From NCBI GenBank assembly GCA_949825065.1, contig OX463845.1, positions 25,212,728 to 25,276,727 on the forward strand: a stretch of 64,000 nt of DNA, in the 5' to 3' direction. This DNA is from Odontocerum albicorne (taxonomy: Eukaryota > Arthropoda > Insecta > Trichoptera > Odontoceridae). The notes below the pieces were generated by a model that saw nothing but the letters and a program-made list of their open reading frames with translations, was not told the origin of the DNA and made no database searches. The translations under genes and the position numbers were made by a program. This document shows positions 31,555-42,360 of the stretch, piece after piece. Each line of letters starts with the position of its first letter. The first letter of the stretch is position 1.

Positions 31555-34041
31555 CTAGTCAGGCAACAGATAATGCTTCGGGAGCTTGTGCTTATAACGG
31601 AAGGGTAGGTCGGATTTACTCTCGTAAGCCCCCAGGGCAGCGACTAAGGGATTTCTGTGATTTTGTTGGCTTTTATAGAACTTCACGGTCCAAGCGAGAA
31701 TGTGGTGTTGTAGGGTTTCTTCTCGCTGTTCAGCGTGAAGTCGGGTAAGATTTGTTCTGGGATGGGTGTTAAAAGATATCTTGAATGCCTTGTTCTGCAC
31801 TCTCTGGAGTTTCAGGTGATCCGTGTTGCTCACACTACCCCAAACGGGTGCAGCATAGGTCAAGATAGGACGAATAAGGGTTTTATAGAGGAGGAGCTTA
31901 TTTTTGGGTGAAAGGAAGCTGCGTCGATGAAATATCGAACTGATAGCCCCTATGCCCTTGTGACCCTTCTGTCTGATGGTATTCAAATGGGTTTTCCACG
32001 TCAGTCGCCGGTCAAGGTGCAGGCCGAGGTATTTAACCACGTCCTGCCACTCAACCAGGCAACCACCGATGAATAAGGGCATCGATGGCACTCTTTCCTT
32101 GATTTTTCGGGAGAACATGATGGCCTCAGTTTTGGCGTCATTGATTTTGAGCCTCCAGTCCTGGTAGTATTTCTCAAGGATCTCAAGAGCAATCTGAAGA
32201 CGGCGACCAGCTCGATCCACCTTGAGTGACGATGCGTAGCATGCCGCATCGTCAGCAAAGAGTGCGAGTTTACAGTTTGGGGGAGTAGGAATGTCGTGTG
32301 TGTAAATGTTAAATAGACATGGTCCAAGTATACTGCCTTGGGGGACACCCATAGGGATGGGCCTGGCGGATGACGTAGAATGATGAGTGGTGACTGTGAA
32401 ACTTCTATTGGAAAGGTAGGATTGAAGTAGTTTCACGAGATAGAGTGGAGTGCCAGTGAGGAGAAGTTTGTGAAGAAGGCCATCATGCCAGACAGTATCA
32501 AAAGCCTTCTCAAGGTCCAGCAGTACCATGCCAGTACTTCTGTTCCTATTGAAGCCCATCGACACGTCTTCCACGACACGGGTAAGTTGCTGGACCGTGT
32601 TGTGTCTTGTTCTAAATCCAAATTGCTCATGAGGGAATGTATTATTGGATTCGTGATGGAACACTAGCCTTGAGGCAACCACTCTCTCAAGGATCTTGCC
32701 AAGACCTGGAAGAAGGCTGATGGGCCTGTAGCTAGTTGGATTTTCGGTAGGTTTATTTGGCTTGTGGATAGGAACAATGTTGGCTACTTTCCAAATACTC
32801 GGAAAATACCCATTAAGGAGTGAGGCATTTATTATTTTAGTAAGAAAAATCCTCGCTTTGAGTGGTAACTGTTTAAGAAGGCTATTGTGTATATTGTCGG
32901 GACCGGGTGCTTTTCGTGTTTTAAGTCTGTCAAGGATACGACCAATTTCGGACGGGGTGCAAAGTTGCACCTCGTTTTGGTTGGTCGGGGAGTAAGCAAA
33001 GCTGGTGAGAGTGTCCTCGACAGCTTTATTGACATCAACATTTCCAAGGTCGGAAGTGATTGAGTACGTATTCTCATAAGCGTCCGCCAAGGCATTAGCC
33101 TTGTCACTGCCAGAAACAGCCAACCCTGAGGCTGTGCGCAGAGGTGGTATGCTTTGAGACGAGCACTTGATACCCTTGACGACTCGCCAGAGAGTACCGT
33201 TACCCGGTTCTAGAGCTGCCAATTTTCTCTGCCATAGCTGGTTTTTAAGTAGGCGGATTTCTTTTTTGATTTCATCTTGGAGGACGTTTAGAAGTGTTTT
33301 GTCACGTTTGTCTAGTGTACGTCTGTAGGTCTGTCTTTGTTTGTTTTTTAGAGATATAAGGAGTTTGATATGAGGAGTAAGAGTTATTTTGTATGGAGTG
33401 ACAATTTTGAGGGGAACATTTTCATCACGGGCATTATGGATGAAGGTGGAGATGGTATCTATCGCGGTATCAATGTCCTGTGGGCTCACCAGAGTTTCTG
33501 GTGATAGGCAGAGCTGGTTGTGGAGGTAGGCTTTGTAACCCTTCCAGTCAGCATTGGCGTAGTCGTACTGCTCCCTGAGGCTAGCAATCGGCCTCACTCC
33601 CAATGTGAAGTAGACTGGGAGGTGGTCTGACGAGAGAGCTTCTAGAGCAGTCAAGCCAGAGATGTTAGGGTAGTTTTTGACTACGGCAATGTCCAGTGTA
33701 GAAGGGCTACGGGGGTTGGTGAAACAGGTATGTTGATTTGGATAGAGTATTTGACAGTTGTGGTTTTCCATATAATTGTACAGCGTCGTTCCGTTCGGGT
33801 TAGCTCTCAAGCAGTTCCAGTAACGGTGCTTGGCATTGAAGTCCCCGGCCATGATGACCTTGGGCCCCAAGGCCAGCACTGCCTCGATGTCCTTTTCCAG
33901 AAGTGAACGATAGCCGGTACAATATGCTGCCACAATTGTGACTGTCTCCCTGTCAACCTTGAGGCTGATGGCAGTAGCCTCCAAGTTTGTCAGGGCGGGC
34001 GTTAATTTCATATATTTATTATTAAAATAGTTTTTACTCAT
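31555..34041 (-). CDS. Jockey-type LINE ORF2: endonuclease and reverse transcriptase, 5'-truncated
   Basis: An uninterrupted frame of 828 codons. The N-terminal part is the second half of an AP-type endonuclease, which nicks target DNA: GDFNAKHRYWN (residues 66-76) and SSDHLPV (137-143) hold catalytic residues. The reverse transcriptase follows: YRPISLLPGLGKILERV (438-454), LLDLEKAFDTVW (507-518), MGVPQGSILGP (564-574) and LALFADDAACY (592-602, catalytic aspartates), then VKYLGLHLDRRLTW and the thumb. The Jockey clade is inferred from these motifs. The first 60-70 residues of the endonuclease are missing: the start codon at 34041 lies in AT-rich flank and homology begins near 34005. The 3' untranslated region falls in the assembly gap. 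The ORF is conspicuously GC-richer than its surroundings and has no lesion, so the insertion is recent but cannot be autonomous. Confidence 0.93.
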   Translation of the reverse strand: MSKNYFNNKYMKLTPALTNLEATAISLKVDRETVTIVAAYCTGYRSLLEKDIEAVLALGPKVIMAGDFNAKHRYWNCLRANPNGTTLYNYMENHNCQILYPNQHTCFTNPRSPSTLDIAVVKNYPNISGLTALEALSSDHLPVYFTLGVRPIASLREQYDYANADWKGYKAYLHNQLCLSPETLVSPQDIDTAIDTISTFIHNARDENVPLKIVTPYKITLTPHIKLLISLKNKQRQTYRRTLDKRDKTLLNVLQDEIKKEIRLLKNQLWQRKLAALEPGNGTLWRVVKGIKCSSQSIPPLRTASGLAVSGSDKANALADAYENTYSITSDLGNVDVNKAVEDTLTSFAYSPTNQNEVQLCTPSEIGRILDRLKTRKAPGPDNIHNSLLKQLPLKARIFLTKIINASLLNGYFPSIWKVANIVPIHKPNKPTENPTSYRPISLLPGLGKILERVVASRLVFHHESNNTFPHEQFGFRTRHNTVQQLTRVVEDVSMGFNRNRSTGMVLLDLEKAFDTVWHDGLLHKLLLTGTPLYLVKLLQSYLSNRSFTVTTHHSTSSARPIPMGVPQGSILGPCLFNIYTHDIPTPPNCKLALFADDAACYASSLKVDRAGRRLQIALEILEKYYQDWRLKINDAKTEAIMFSRKIKERVPSMPLFIGGCLVEWQDVVKYLGLHLDRRLTWKTHLNTIRQKGHKGIGAISSIFHRRSFLSPKNKLLLYKTLIRPILTYAAPVWGSVSNTDHLKLQRVQNKAFKISFNTHPRTNLTRLHAEQREETLQHHILAWTVKFYKSQQNHRNPLVAALGAYESKSDLPFRYKHKLPKHYLLPD

Positions 34042-34084
34042 TTTAATTCTGTACTGTGAATATTTGTGTTGCGTTTTATTAATA

Positions 34085-34160
34085 TTCTTTAAAGTTCATC
34101 TCCTCTTCGAAGTTAGGCGATCATTATGACTATCATGATGTTTGAGGTAGTAGTTGTGAA
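34085..34160. repeat. Short dispersed repeat paired with 23805-23880
   Basis: CATCTCCTCTTCGAAGTTAGGCGATCAT and the following TGACTA and TTTGAG words match the copy at 23805. It lies just outside the 5' edge of the Jockey insertion. Confidence 0.5.
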
Positions 34161-34440
34161 TAAATATATAGTTCCACAATGAAACCACTCCCATAAGTTC
34201 TGCCCTGAATTTTCCCCTGCAATGTCAGTTGAAGGAATTTAAATTTTCTTATGGTATTATACTCGTATATCCAAAGTGCTCTAACTTACTCCTTTTGAAT
34301 GTGCATAATAATACACTATCTTTACTCATCCTTTTTCTAATGTCATTATTATGGACTTTGTCAACCACGAATCTCTCAGCATTATTGAATTTGAAATATG
34401 AGTTTTATATGAGCTGTACATTATTTTGTGTGTTTTACTT
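34161..34440. other. Unassigned sequence
   Basis: No supported feature. TACTCGTA occurs at 34260-34267. The frame at 34229-34459 shows no motif. Confidence 0.35.
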
Positions 34441-34640
34441 TTTCGTTGTATACAATTAAACTTGACGGGTTTATTGTCATGGGACATCTCTTCCAACCAA
34501 CCAGAAATGTGATAAAGAGACTTTGAGTGTAAATTACGCTGGAGCTTTACTTGAAAAAAAAAATGGTGTTAACATGAATCTAGCCCGTAACTCCTGGGTC
34601 GAAAGATAGGTATATTACCAACTAGGTCCACAGAGGTCAG
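34441..34640 (-). repeat. tRNA-derived SINE, family A
   Basis: On the minus strand the head GTGGACCTAGTTGGTAATAT carries box A, and the box-B region around GGGCTAGATTCATG is eroded. The tail GGTTGGTTGGAAGAGATGTC, CCATGACAATAAACCCGTC, AAGTTTAATTGTATAC matches the partner LINE. The body carries CAGCGTAATTTACACTCAAA, the counterpart of the short body in the 24.3-kb copy. Confidence 0.75.
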
Positions 34641-35064
34641 CACTGAAACCGTTTTGATTTTATCAGTTTATTTATTTTTTATTTAAATATTTTGTTTTTT
34701 TTCTATTACAGTTTATGAAGCACTCACTACTTATAGATTTAATTTTGTTATACATATATAGTATAAGTGTATGCCGTTGATAAGTAAATATATCTCACTG
34801 ATATTGTTCACTACGTTCATGGACAGCAAGAACCTTAGAAATTATATTAGTGTTACCTAGGTGACTGTTGGAGATTGGAAGAAAATTGAGAGAACCACCT
34901 GCAACTACTGCTAACTGTGTGATATAGATTGATTGGTTAGTTTACTGTTAACTAGGCGAGTGATTGATTACCTTCTAGATTTTTTTTTATGAAACTGGCC
35001 CCCATCAAAGATTTATGTAGTAAAACTTGAACCGTTTATGAGAAAAATAAATTGCTGCAGCACC
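34641..35064. other. Unassigned sequence
   Basis: No supported feature. Confidence 0.35.
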
Positions 35065-35690
35065 ATCGAAATATAAAAAAAACAGGTATACCAAAAATTG
35101 GACCATTTTAAATATTTGGGGTTCCAGTTTGCACATAATGGACATCAAGCTAGTGAACTTGAGCTTGCAATAGCAAATAACGACACGCGCTAGGAAGATA
35201 ATGAGGAAATCAAATAATAAAAAAATATATATATGACTGTTATTTTTATCCCAAAGAGCTATTGCAGGCAAAACATTTAATGATAGATTTAACATAGAAG
35301 CTCTCATATACGAGGAATATATGATGTGGAAGATATTGTAAATAAGGTACAAAGCGCGAAAGATACTGGCGCGGCCACTTAGAAACGATGGATTACACAA
35401 GAGTTCCTTACGTGGCAATGCATGAAAACCTGCTGAAAAGTCGTCACCTTGGAACATGAAACCAAAACGATGAAAGGTTAGCTAGGAGATAACATCTCAA
35501 GAGAGGAAATCCTTGTGATAACATACCATAGATCTAACTTAAGAGAAAAAATAAGTCTTATTTCAATCATAACTACACCAGTCGATGATTTTTGCTTAGA
35601 GTATCGGTCCGACTTTGGGGACACCTTACTCCTTCATCGGACATCGGACATTGTGAGACGGACGTGGGATATTTTGGGTTGATGAAGAAA
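35065..35690 (+). pseudogene. LINE ORF remnant
   Basis: Reading across stops, the plus strand gives FKYLGFQFAHNGHQASELEL, AIANN, then RYKARKILARPLRNDGLHKS and, in another frame, RGHLETMDYTRVPYVAMHEN. The first block is the post-catalytic FKYLGxxxxxNG segment of a reverse transcriptase. The last is the W/RGHLxRMDxxRVPxxAM linker found in LINE C-termini. The sequence 35600-35690 (FGDTLLLHRTSDIVRRTWDI) may also belong. Several frameshifts. The minus-strand frame at 35005-35457 is a shadow. Confidence 0.5.
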
Positions 35691-36430
35691 ACATTGTGGT
35701 AGAGATGAAAGGATAGATTTTTTCACATATATTAATGTTATAAAATACATTTATGTTACATATTTAAATTGCACTTATATATTTATATATCACACATGTT
35801 TATATGTATTGTATATCATAACTAATAGAGAGTGAATACAGTTGACATGCAGTGGGGCTGGATAAAACAAGAATATAGAAGAAAAACGCATAAAACCAGG
35901 ATAATATCATGAACACGAGAACTTTAATCGATAGTTACGTTTAATGCGCTAGAATACGGAAATATGCCTTGAACTACGTGTCAAACCCCATACTCCATCT
36001 TATGAGAAATACCAATGAAGTTGTTTAGTTTTCTAGTTTAAAGTTTTAATTGTTTTTAGTATTAACATCGATTTTTGTAAAATGTTGATCCTTTTCCAAT
36101 GATTTCCCTACAAAATTGTAAAATGCCTTGATGCATTTTTATCCCCAACTAATCAATTCGCACAACACAGCCCATAGGGGCGACTACCTTTGAGGGGGTA
36201 GACGCCGCCGCTGATCGGATCTTTTTGAGCACTCGAGTACGCTGTGTGAAGGGTCTGTAGGCTTTCTTTCTAACCCCTTTCTTATAATAGGACACACTGA
36301 AATAAATAGCTGCGTGTTTGCTTTTTAGTAATTACTTCCCAATGATGACTTGCTTCCGAAACAAAAATCACTGGAAAATGATAAATAACATTTATAAATG
36401 TTACATTGAGTAACTAAATTATTTCAGGGT
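35691..36430. other. Unassigned sequence
   Basis: No supported gene. 36170-36300 is GC-richer (GGGGGTAGACGCCGCCGCTG) but matches nothing I know. Confidence 0.35.
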
Positions 36431-36687
36431 TTTTGTGTTACTAACGTATCAAGTGAAATGGTTTCACTGTGGATTTGTGTTACTAACGTATCAAGTGAAA
36501 TGGTTTCACTGTGGATTTGTGTTACTAACGTATCAAGTGAAATGGTTTCACTGTGGATTTGTGTTACTGACGTATCAAGTGAAATGGTTTCACTGTGGAT
36601 TTGTGTTACTAACGTATCAAGTGAAATGGTTTCACTATGGATTTGTGTTACTAACGTATCAAGTGAAATGGTTTCACTGTGGATTTG
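36431..36687. repeat. 42-bp tandem array, 6 copies
   Basis: The unit GTGTTACTAACGTATCAAGT then GAAATGGTTTCACTGTGGATTT repeats at a strict 42-bp period from 36437, with only single-base differences (ACGTAC to GACGTA in unit 4, TGTGG to TATGG in unit 5). Since 42 is divisible by three, two frames stay open as 14-residue repeats (VLLTYQVKWFHCGF and MVSLWICVTNVSSE). No start context, signal or continuation suggests a gene. Each unit contains the perfect stem AGTGAAA-TGG-TTTCACT. Confidence 0.93.
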
Positions 36688-37871
36688 GACTTGGGGAAAA
36701 ACTTGGAGTCTTTTAGAAGGAAATATAATATACGTTTTTTATTTGATGTGTCATAAGGCACACTACGGATGGCAAAATGGCATTTTATTCAACCAATGTC
36801 TCTGCAGTATCACAACAACGGCGGAAAATAAGTTGGATCGAGTATTATTATTTTGACAATTTAACACACTGGCTTTGAGGACTTTTATTAACGTTTATTT
36901 TAAAATTTATTTTTTTAAAGACTTTTTTTTCAAGCAACTTTGTCTACAACTACAACAACCAACGATTCAATAATTGTCCTTCTTCGGCACTATCACCACA
37001 TTGTCTGGATGCTACTAACTATTCCCAATTGAATCTTATATTTTATACTTATCGTTTCACTTTTCATCTCGTTTACATACACGTAACGTTATATGTAACG
37101 TTACATCGAAGAGCCATAGAAATATTACACATCCCCGCTTGTCACCTTTCTTTATACGAAATTCCGTTAAAATGCGTTTTGATATTGCATCATATGTTAC
37201 ATAGTGAGAGTAAGAAAAACGTCAATTTTATCCAAGAAAATATAACTTAGAATCCAACCGAAAGTAATGAAAAAAAAATGTTTTTCAATAACGTTAAAAT
37301 GTTATTTTCAAGAAAGAATTGTAAGATTTATGAATTTTATAAATCCCACCGAACAAAAGAGTTTTTCTTTCACATCATTAATAATCCGGACAATGCTGCT
37401 TTCAAAACCTGTTGTTCCATTTGTCCAAAGTTGAAAGGAGACGTACTTTATGATCAAACGAAAATTTCAGCATCTTTTATTTAGCAAAAAAATGTACATA
37501 GAAAAATGTAAAATACCGGCGAGGAAGTAAATATAAATTGACGATTTATTGGCCTTTTGGAAGCTCTGTGCCAAGAATTTAGGTACTATCCCAATAAGCG
37601 AGGATGCAGGGATGATAATGCCCAACGGTAAAGCACTATTTTGTATTTACATATTTTAAAAGAGAGATTATATTTTAAAATGCAGTTTATTAACACTTTA
37701 CGATTATTTATATGAACTAAAAACTATTCAACTATTCACCAGAAAACCTATTTTAGAAAAGCTGCGTTCATTTTTGGACAAATGCTAGGAGTAGCACAAG
37801 TAATGAGAAAGTGTTATAAGTCCAATGAGGATGATTTTTTGCTCTGGGCCGTGTTAAGCAATTGCTTCTTC
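36688..37871. other. Unassigned sequence
   Basis: No supported gene. The open frames at 37029-37250 and 37278-37484 show no domain. Confidence 0.4.
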
Positions 37872-37879
37872 CACTAAGT

Positions 37880-38389
37880 CAGTGCTCCGCAACCGGTGTG
37901 CCGTGGCACACTGGTGTGCCGTGAGCCAGATACAGGTGTGCCGCGGTCAAATTCAATGTATTTAACATTTTACAATTTTTCATTATGTATGTAATACACA
38001 ATGACAAATTATTTTTCATAATATTGTCTATTTTTCAAAATGTTGTATAGAATAATTATTATAACTAAATAATTTTTCAATGGTCCCCCAGCGCCTGGTG
38101 CCAACTGTTGAAAACTGCGTAGTGTGCTTTGTACACACCATGACCGTACCAAATTAGTCATAGACAAAGAAAAATGACCCTTATGCGCGTCGCTGAAAAC
38201 TCATGCGCATGCGTTATACTGCATTTGCAATTATAGTTTTATGTATGTATACTTTTCAAATAAAAAACAAAAATTTATTGTAAAATTTGTGTATCAATTT
38301 AATACCTATATATTTTAGCTTTTGGTGTGCCGCGGAATTCTAGGAAGAATTTTGGTGTGTCGTAGGGGAGAAAAGGTTACGGAGCACTG
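37880..38389. mobile_element. Non-autonomous hAT element (510-bp MITE) with perfect 8-bp target duplication
   Basis: The ends are CAGTGCTCCGCAACC (37880-37894) and GGTTACGGAGCACTG (38375-38389), inverted repeats with one mismatch. They are flanked by a perfect 8-bp duplication, CACTAAGT, at 37872-37879 and 38390-38397. Subterminal GTGTGCCG motifs repeat at the left end (37897, 37912, 37936) and in the same orientation at the right end (38324, and GTGTGTCG at 38355). There is no coding capacity. A hAT transposase supplied in trans would be needed. The ends differ from those of the hAT at 11713 (CAGGGGTTCCCAACC), so that element is a relative but not an obvious source. Confidence 0.95.
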
Positions 38390-38620
38390 CACTAAGTGAT
38401 TTAAAAAATATAGGAGAATTCCAATTTGTTTTAAGATTCTGGGTCCAGAATATGGTTTAGCAGCAGGAATTCGGAAAACAAAGAAGTAACCTGTAAACTC
38501 GAACTTCGTCCTGCCAACTCAACATAACAAGCAGTACCAGGTCCAGACAATTAGCATGTTATTCATGTATGCCGGACAGAGAGTGAACGATTATGTAATT
38601 AGAATTGTGTATGACGCAAA
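38390..38620. other. Unassigned sequence
   Basis: No supported feature between the MITE and the 74-bp array. Confidence 0.35.
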
Positions 38621-39582
38621 AGCATAACTTAGACAGCGCTGCATACACAACGTGTTGAACTGGAGGAGATTATACAATGGAAGGAGAAGAGAAAAGCATA
38701 ACTTAGACAGCGCTGCATACACAACGTGTTGAACTGGAGGAGATTATACAATGGAAGGAGAAGAGAAAAGCATAACTTAGACAGCGCTGCATACACAACG
38801 TGTTGAACTGGAGGAGATTATACAATGGAAGGAGAAGAGAAAAGCATAACTTAGACAGCGCTGCATACACAACGTGTTGAACTGGAGGAGATTATACAAT
38901 GGAAGGAGAAGAGAAAAGCATAACTTAGACAGCGCTGCATACACAACGTGTTGAACTGGAGGAGATTATACAATGGAAGGAGAAGAGAAAAGCATAACTT
39001 AGACAGCGCTGCATACACAACGTGTTGAACTGGAGGAGATTATACAATGGAAGGAGAAGAGAAAAGCATAACTTAGACAGCGCTGCATACACAACGTGTT
39101 GAACTGGAGGAGATTATACAATGGAAGGAGAAGAGAAAAGCATAACTTAGACAGCGCTGCATACACAACGTGTTGAACTGGAGGAGATTATACAATGGAA
39201 GGAGAAGAGAAAAGCATAACTTAGACAGCGCTGCATACACAACGTGTTGAACTGGAGGAGATTATACAATGGAAGGAGAAGAGAAAAGCATAACTTAGAC
39301 AGCGCTGCATACACAACGTGTTGAACTGGAGGAGATTATACAATGGAAGGAGAAGAGAAAAGCATAACTTAGACAGCGCTGCATACACAACGTGTTGAAC
39401 TGGAGGAGATTATACAATGGAAGGAGAAGAGAAAAGCATAACTTAGACAGCGCTGCATACACAACGTGTTGAACTGGAGGAGATTATACAATGGAAGGAG
39501 AAGAGAAAAGCATAACTTAGACAGCGCTGCATACACAACGTGTTGAACTGGAGGAGATTATACAATGGAAGGAGAAGAGAAA
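38621..39582. repeat. 74-bp tandem array, 13 apparently identical copies
   Basis: AGCATAACTTAGACAGCGCT starts every 74 bp at 38621, 38695, 38769 and so on to 39509. The rest of the unit (GCATACACAACGTGTTGAAC, TGGAGGAGATTATACAATGG, AAGGAGAAGAG) shows no difference that I can see between copies. The period is not a multiple of three, so it does not code. Absence of divergence means very recent expansion, ongoing homogenisation or an assembly or read-correction effect. Confidence 0.96.
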
Positions 39583-39599
39583 AGGTATCTTCTTGAGGC

Positions 39600-39745
39600 C
39601 AAAACCATTCAGCTTTACGCCTATCTGAACTCATCACGTCATGGGTATTGGGGTAGGCAGATAGAACAGATCTCCACTTCATTCTGTTTGTCCCTTCTGC
39701 CACGTCCAAACAACTTGTCATACATACTCTCATATTATAAATGCA
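39600..39745 (-). pseudogene. LINE 3' tail with GGGGTAGGCAG terminus
   Basis: On the minus strand, TSCLDVAEGTNRMKWRSVLS then AYPNTHDVMSS follows the xDRxxWRSVLSAYPxGHDV ending of RTE-type LINE ORFs. The DNA of that stretch is ATCTGCCTACCCCAATACCC ATGACGTGATG, the same terminus that marks the relics at 30725 and 63110. It abuts the 74-bp array. Confidence 0.55.
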
Positions 39746-41327
39746 TTTCGCTCTTCTTCCTTTCAGATTTTTATTTATTTGGTCATTCTATGTTTTTTGA
39801 GCTTTCCCAACTTCTCACACCTTCTATACTACTCGTATAGATTAGATAAGAAGGATTATTATTTACAAATTTCATCAACAAAACATTCTGGGTGAATCTC
39901 TTTGCACACTCAAATAGATGTATTGCATTGTTCGAGTCTCAAAGTGGTTAGTTCAATATTCAAATTTTTCGCGATCGAAAGTCTTGTCAATGGAATGAAC
40001 AAAATTTCAAGACCTAATAGATTCTGATGAACCGAAATAAATCTATGAATAAACTTTCCACATGTGGACCTATTCATACTGTATTCGTCATATTTCAGAT
40101 CTGCGGAAAGAGTTTTGATACCATCTAAATAAATTGTCTTGCTTCAATTTTTTGCCACTCAGACTAGTAAAAGTTTCGATTTTGATTTCAACCGAAACCG
40201 AGAAAGAATTCGATCTTTAATAATAAAAATATTAATTGCTATGAGCTGCCCGCATGCAGACGGCTGAGTAATAACTATGATGGTCAACTAAATAAGTGAC
40301 CTTTAAGCATTCTTATCACATCACAGTAACAATGGAAACACCTATGACCCTGTTTCTATAATTTACAAAAAAATATTTACAATGTAGGATAGATATATCT
40401 TAAAAAATATGATGCATAAACATACCAATGTTTAATTATACAGCTCGGAAAGTATTAAATTAGTTATTAACTGCGTATAGTGTGGAACAATTGCATTTTT
40501 GTGAGTGTTGACTTGTGTATTTCCACATTTATGTGTCGTTTTTTTGTTATTGCATCTCTTCATTTATTGTTTATAACATATGTGTAGTTTTTATTTTTGT
40601 AATAAATTAAGTTCGAGCTGATTAGGGTTTTAATATTATCAGTCATAACATATCTTTGACAAATATATAAACGCAAAGCGACTAATTTAAAAGTAAGGAA
40701 TTCGACTGAATATTTTAAATTTAAAAGTAACTAATTATTTACTATTGACGTAATTGATAATTACAAATCGTTGTATGTCAAATAAACGAACCGCAACGCA
40801 GGTGCAGCCCTGCCGAGAGCGGGCTGTACCACCGCGCAGCAGTAACGATGCTTTATCGCGCGGATTAAATAAATGTGCCACATCTCACCCCGACCCGCCC
40901 CTGGACGGGGCGTAAACTCTCAGCTGTTTTGAGGTTTTGAAAATATAAATTTATTGCTGTAAAGCTAAAATTGGCCGTGTGATATATCCGCGGAGCAGAC
41001 CCTGATTTATATGAATGAATGTTGCTACTCCCAGAAGCTTTGCGAATATAATGAATTATAATGGAAATGTTGAATAATAAAGGATAATTTTGATATTTTA
41101 TGTGAAAATTTATTACTTTCAAAATTATTTGATATATTATTTATTTGATAATTTTATCGCTATGGATTCTAAAAATGTTGAGTCCTGTCTGTAGAGTGAA
41201 TAGTTTTCAAGCATACATTTAAATAGTAGACAATTTACAATGTTCGTCAAAATGTGACCATTCACCGTTTTACCGTTTTTTACGCTCACTTGTTTGTCAA
41301 AATATTCATTTTAATAATACAACTATA
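39746..41327. other. Unassigned sequence
   Basis: About 1.6 kb with no gene. 40785-40920 is distinctly GC-rich (GCCCTGCCGAGAGCGGGCTG, CCCGACCCGCCCCTGGACGG) and is not recognisably tRNA-like. It may be an unknown repeat. Confidence 0.4.
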
Positions 41328-41889
41328 TATCGTCGTTGTTCTGCGAAAAGCATTTAAGTCCATTTTTGCTTAAAATGATTTTTTGATGCCATTTTACTAA
41401 AAATAAAAATATCTACATATGGAAAAACATTTATGTCCCAAAGTTATATGATTTCGCTGTTATTTAAAAGATAAAAAAACATATCATTCCGAAGCAATTC
41501 GATAGTTGGTATTCATCCCTGCCAATCAGCACAAGAGTTCATGACTGAATAAACCACGACACATCAAGTGATTTGGAATAAATAATAAAATAATAAAGAA
41601 AAAAACAATATTTTAGAAGCGTTTAAGTCACCTTTTCACAGTTGTTTTCAACAAGAAAGGATTAAGCCCAAAACAGGTGTCCGTATTTTTAATTTTTAGG
41701 TAATATGTTTTTAAGTTACTCATTTTTTTGTAGTAATTCTTATAAATAAATAAACTGTATTCAAATAACATCTGTTTGTATTTTATTTTATTAAACACTT
41801 GTTTCTACATCGCCTTCCGAAACTTAAATTGCATTTATCTCAAAACTTAATATTTGGACTTAATTGCTTTTCGCAGAACAACGACGATA
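41328..41889. mobile_element. Inverted-repeat element of about 560 bp
   Basis: TATCGTCGTTGTTCTGCGAA AAGCATTTAAGTCCA (41328-41362) is reverse-complemented at 41855-41889 with one mismatch. Weaker pairing may extend outwards another 15-20 bp. The interior is AT-rich and non-coding. This is the structure of a miniature inverted-repeat transposon, but the ends match no superfamily that I recognise and I could not identify a target duplication. Confidence 0.75.
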
Positions 41890-42360
41890 TTTTGTTGTTT
41901 ATTAATTTTTTTTTCTCAAATTTCACATTCAGGGTTTGCTTTGTTGCATATTATACAATATCAGATTTTTTCCTGAAGTGGGGTGCTTAATATTTAGGAC
42001 TCGAATGAAACTGAAATCGAAATAAAATTTGATAATCTACCATTATTTTCATGAAAAAAACATTTATAACTTTAAGAAACATTCTTACCCTTTTCAGTTT
42101 TACTTATGCTGATATTTTCCCCTGGACTTCTTTCAAACCATAACTTTCGCTCTTTCTTTTCCCCCAACGAAAATCACGAGATAAATAGGTAAAATAAAAT
42201 CCCCTTAAATTCCATTAAAGTAATCTTTAAATATACGTAATCTCACATTTTCTAAATCTTTTTAGGTCAGGTATTTGGCGCAACTTTGGATTTTTTTTAA
42301 ATATTTTATAATTTAAGCTTTACATTTTCAAGTATTAAATTGTCCAAATTATTACATAAC
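41890..42360. other. Unassigned sequence
   Basis: No supported feature. Confidence 0.35.

Noticed and set aside
31976..33107. Several open frames overlapping the Jockey LINE
   Set aside because: They lie in other frames or on the other strand of the 828-codon reverse transcriptase ORF.
35005..35457. 150-codon minus-strand open frame
   Set aside because: It is the antisense shadow of a decayed plus-strand LINE ORF.
36435..36856. Repeat proteins of 93 and 132 codons
   Set aside because: Both frames are products of a 42-bp array with a period divisible by three; there is no start context or non-repeat domain.
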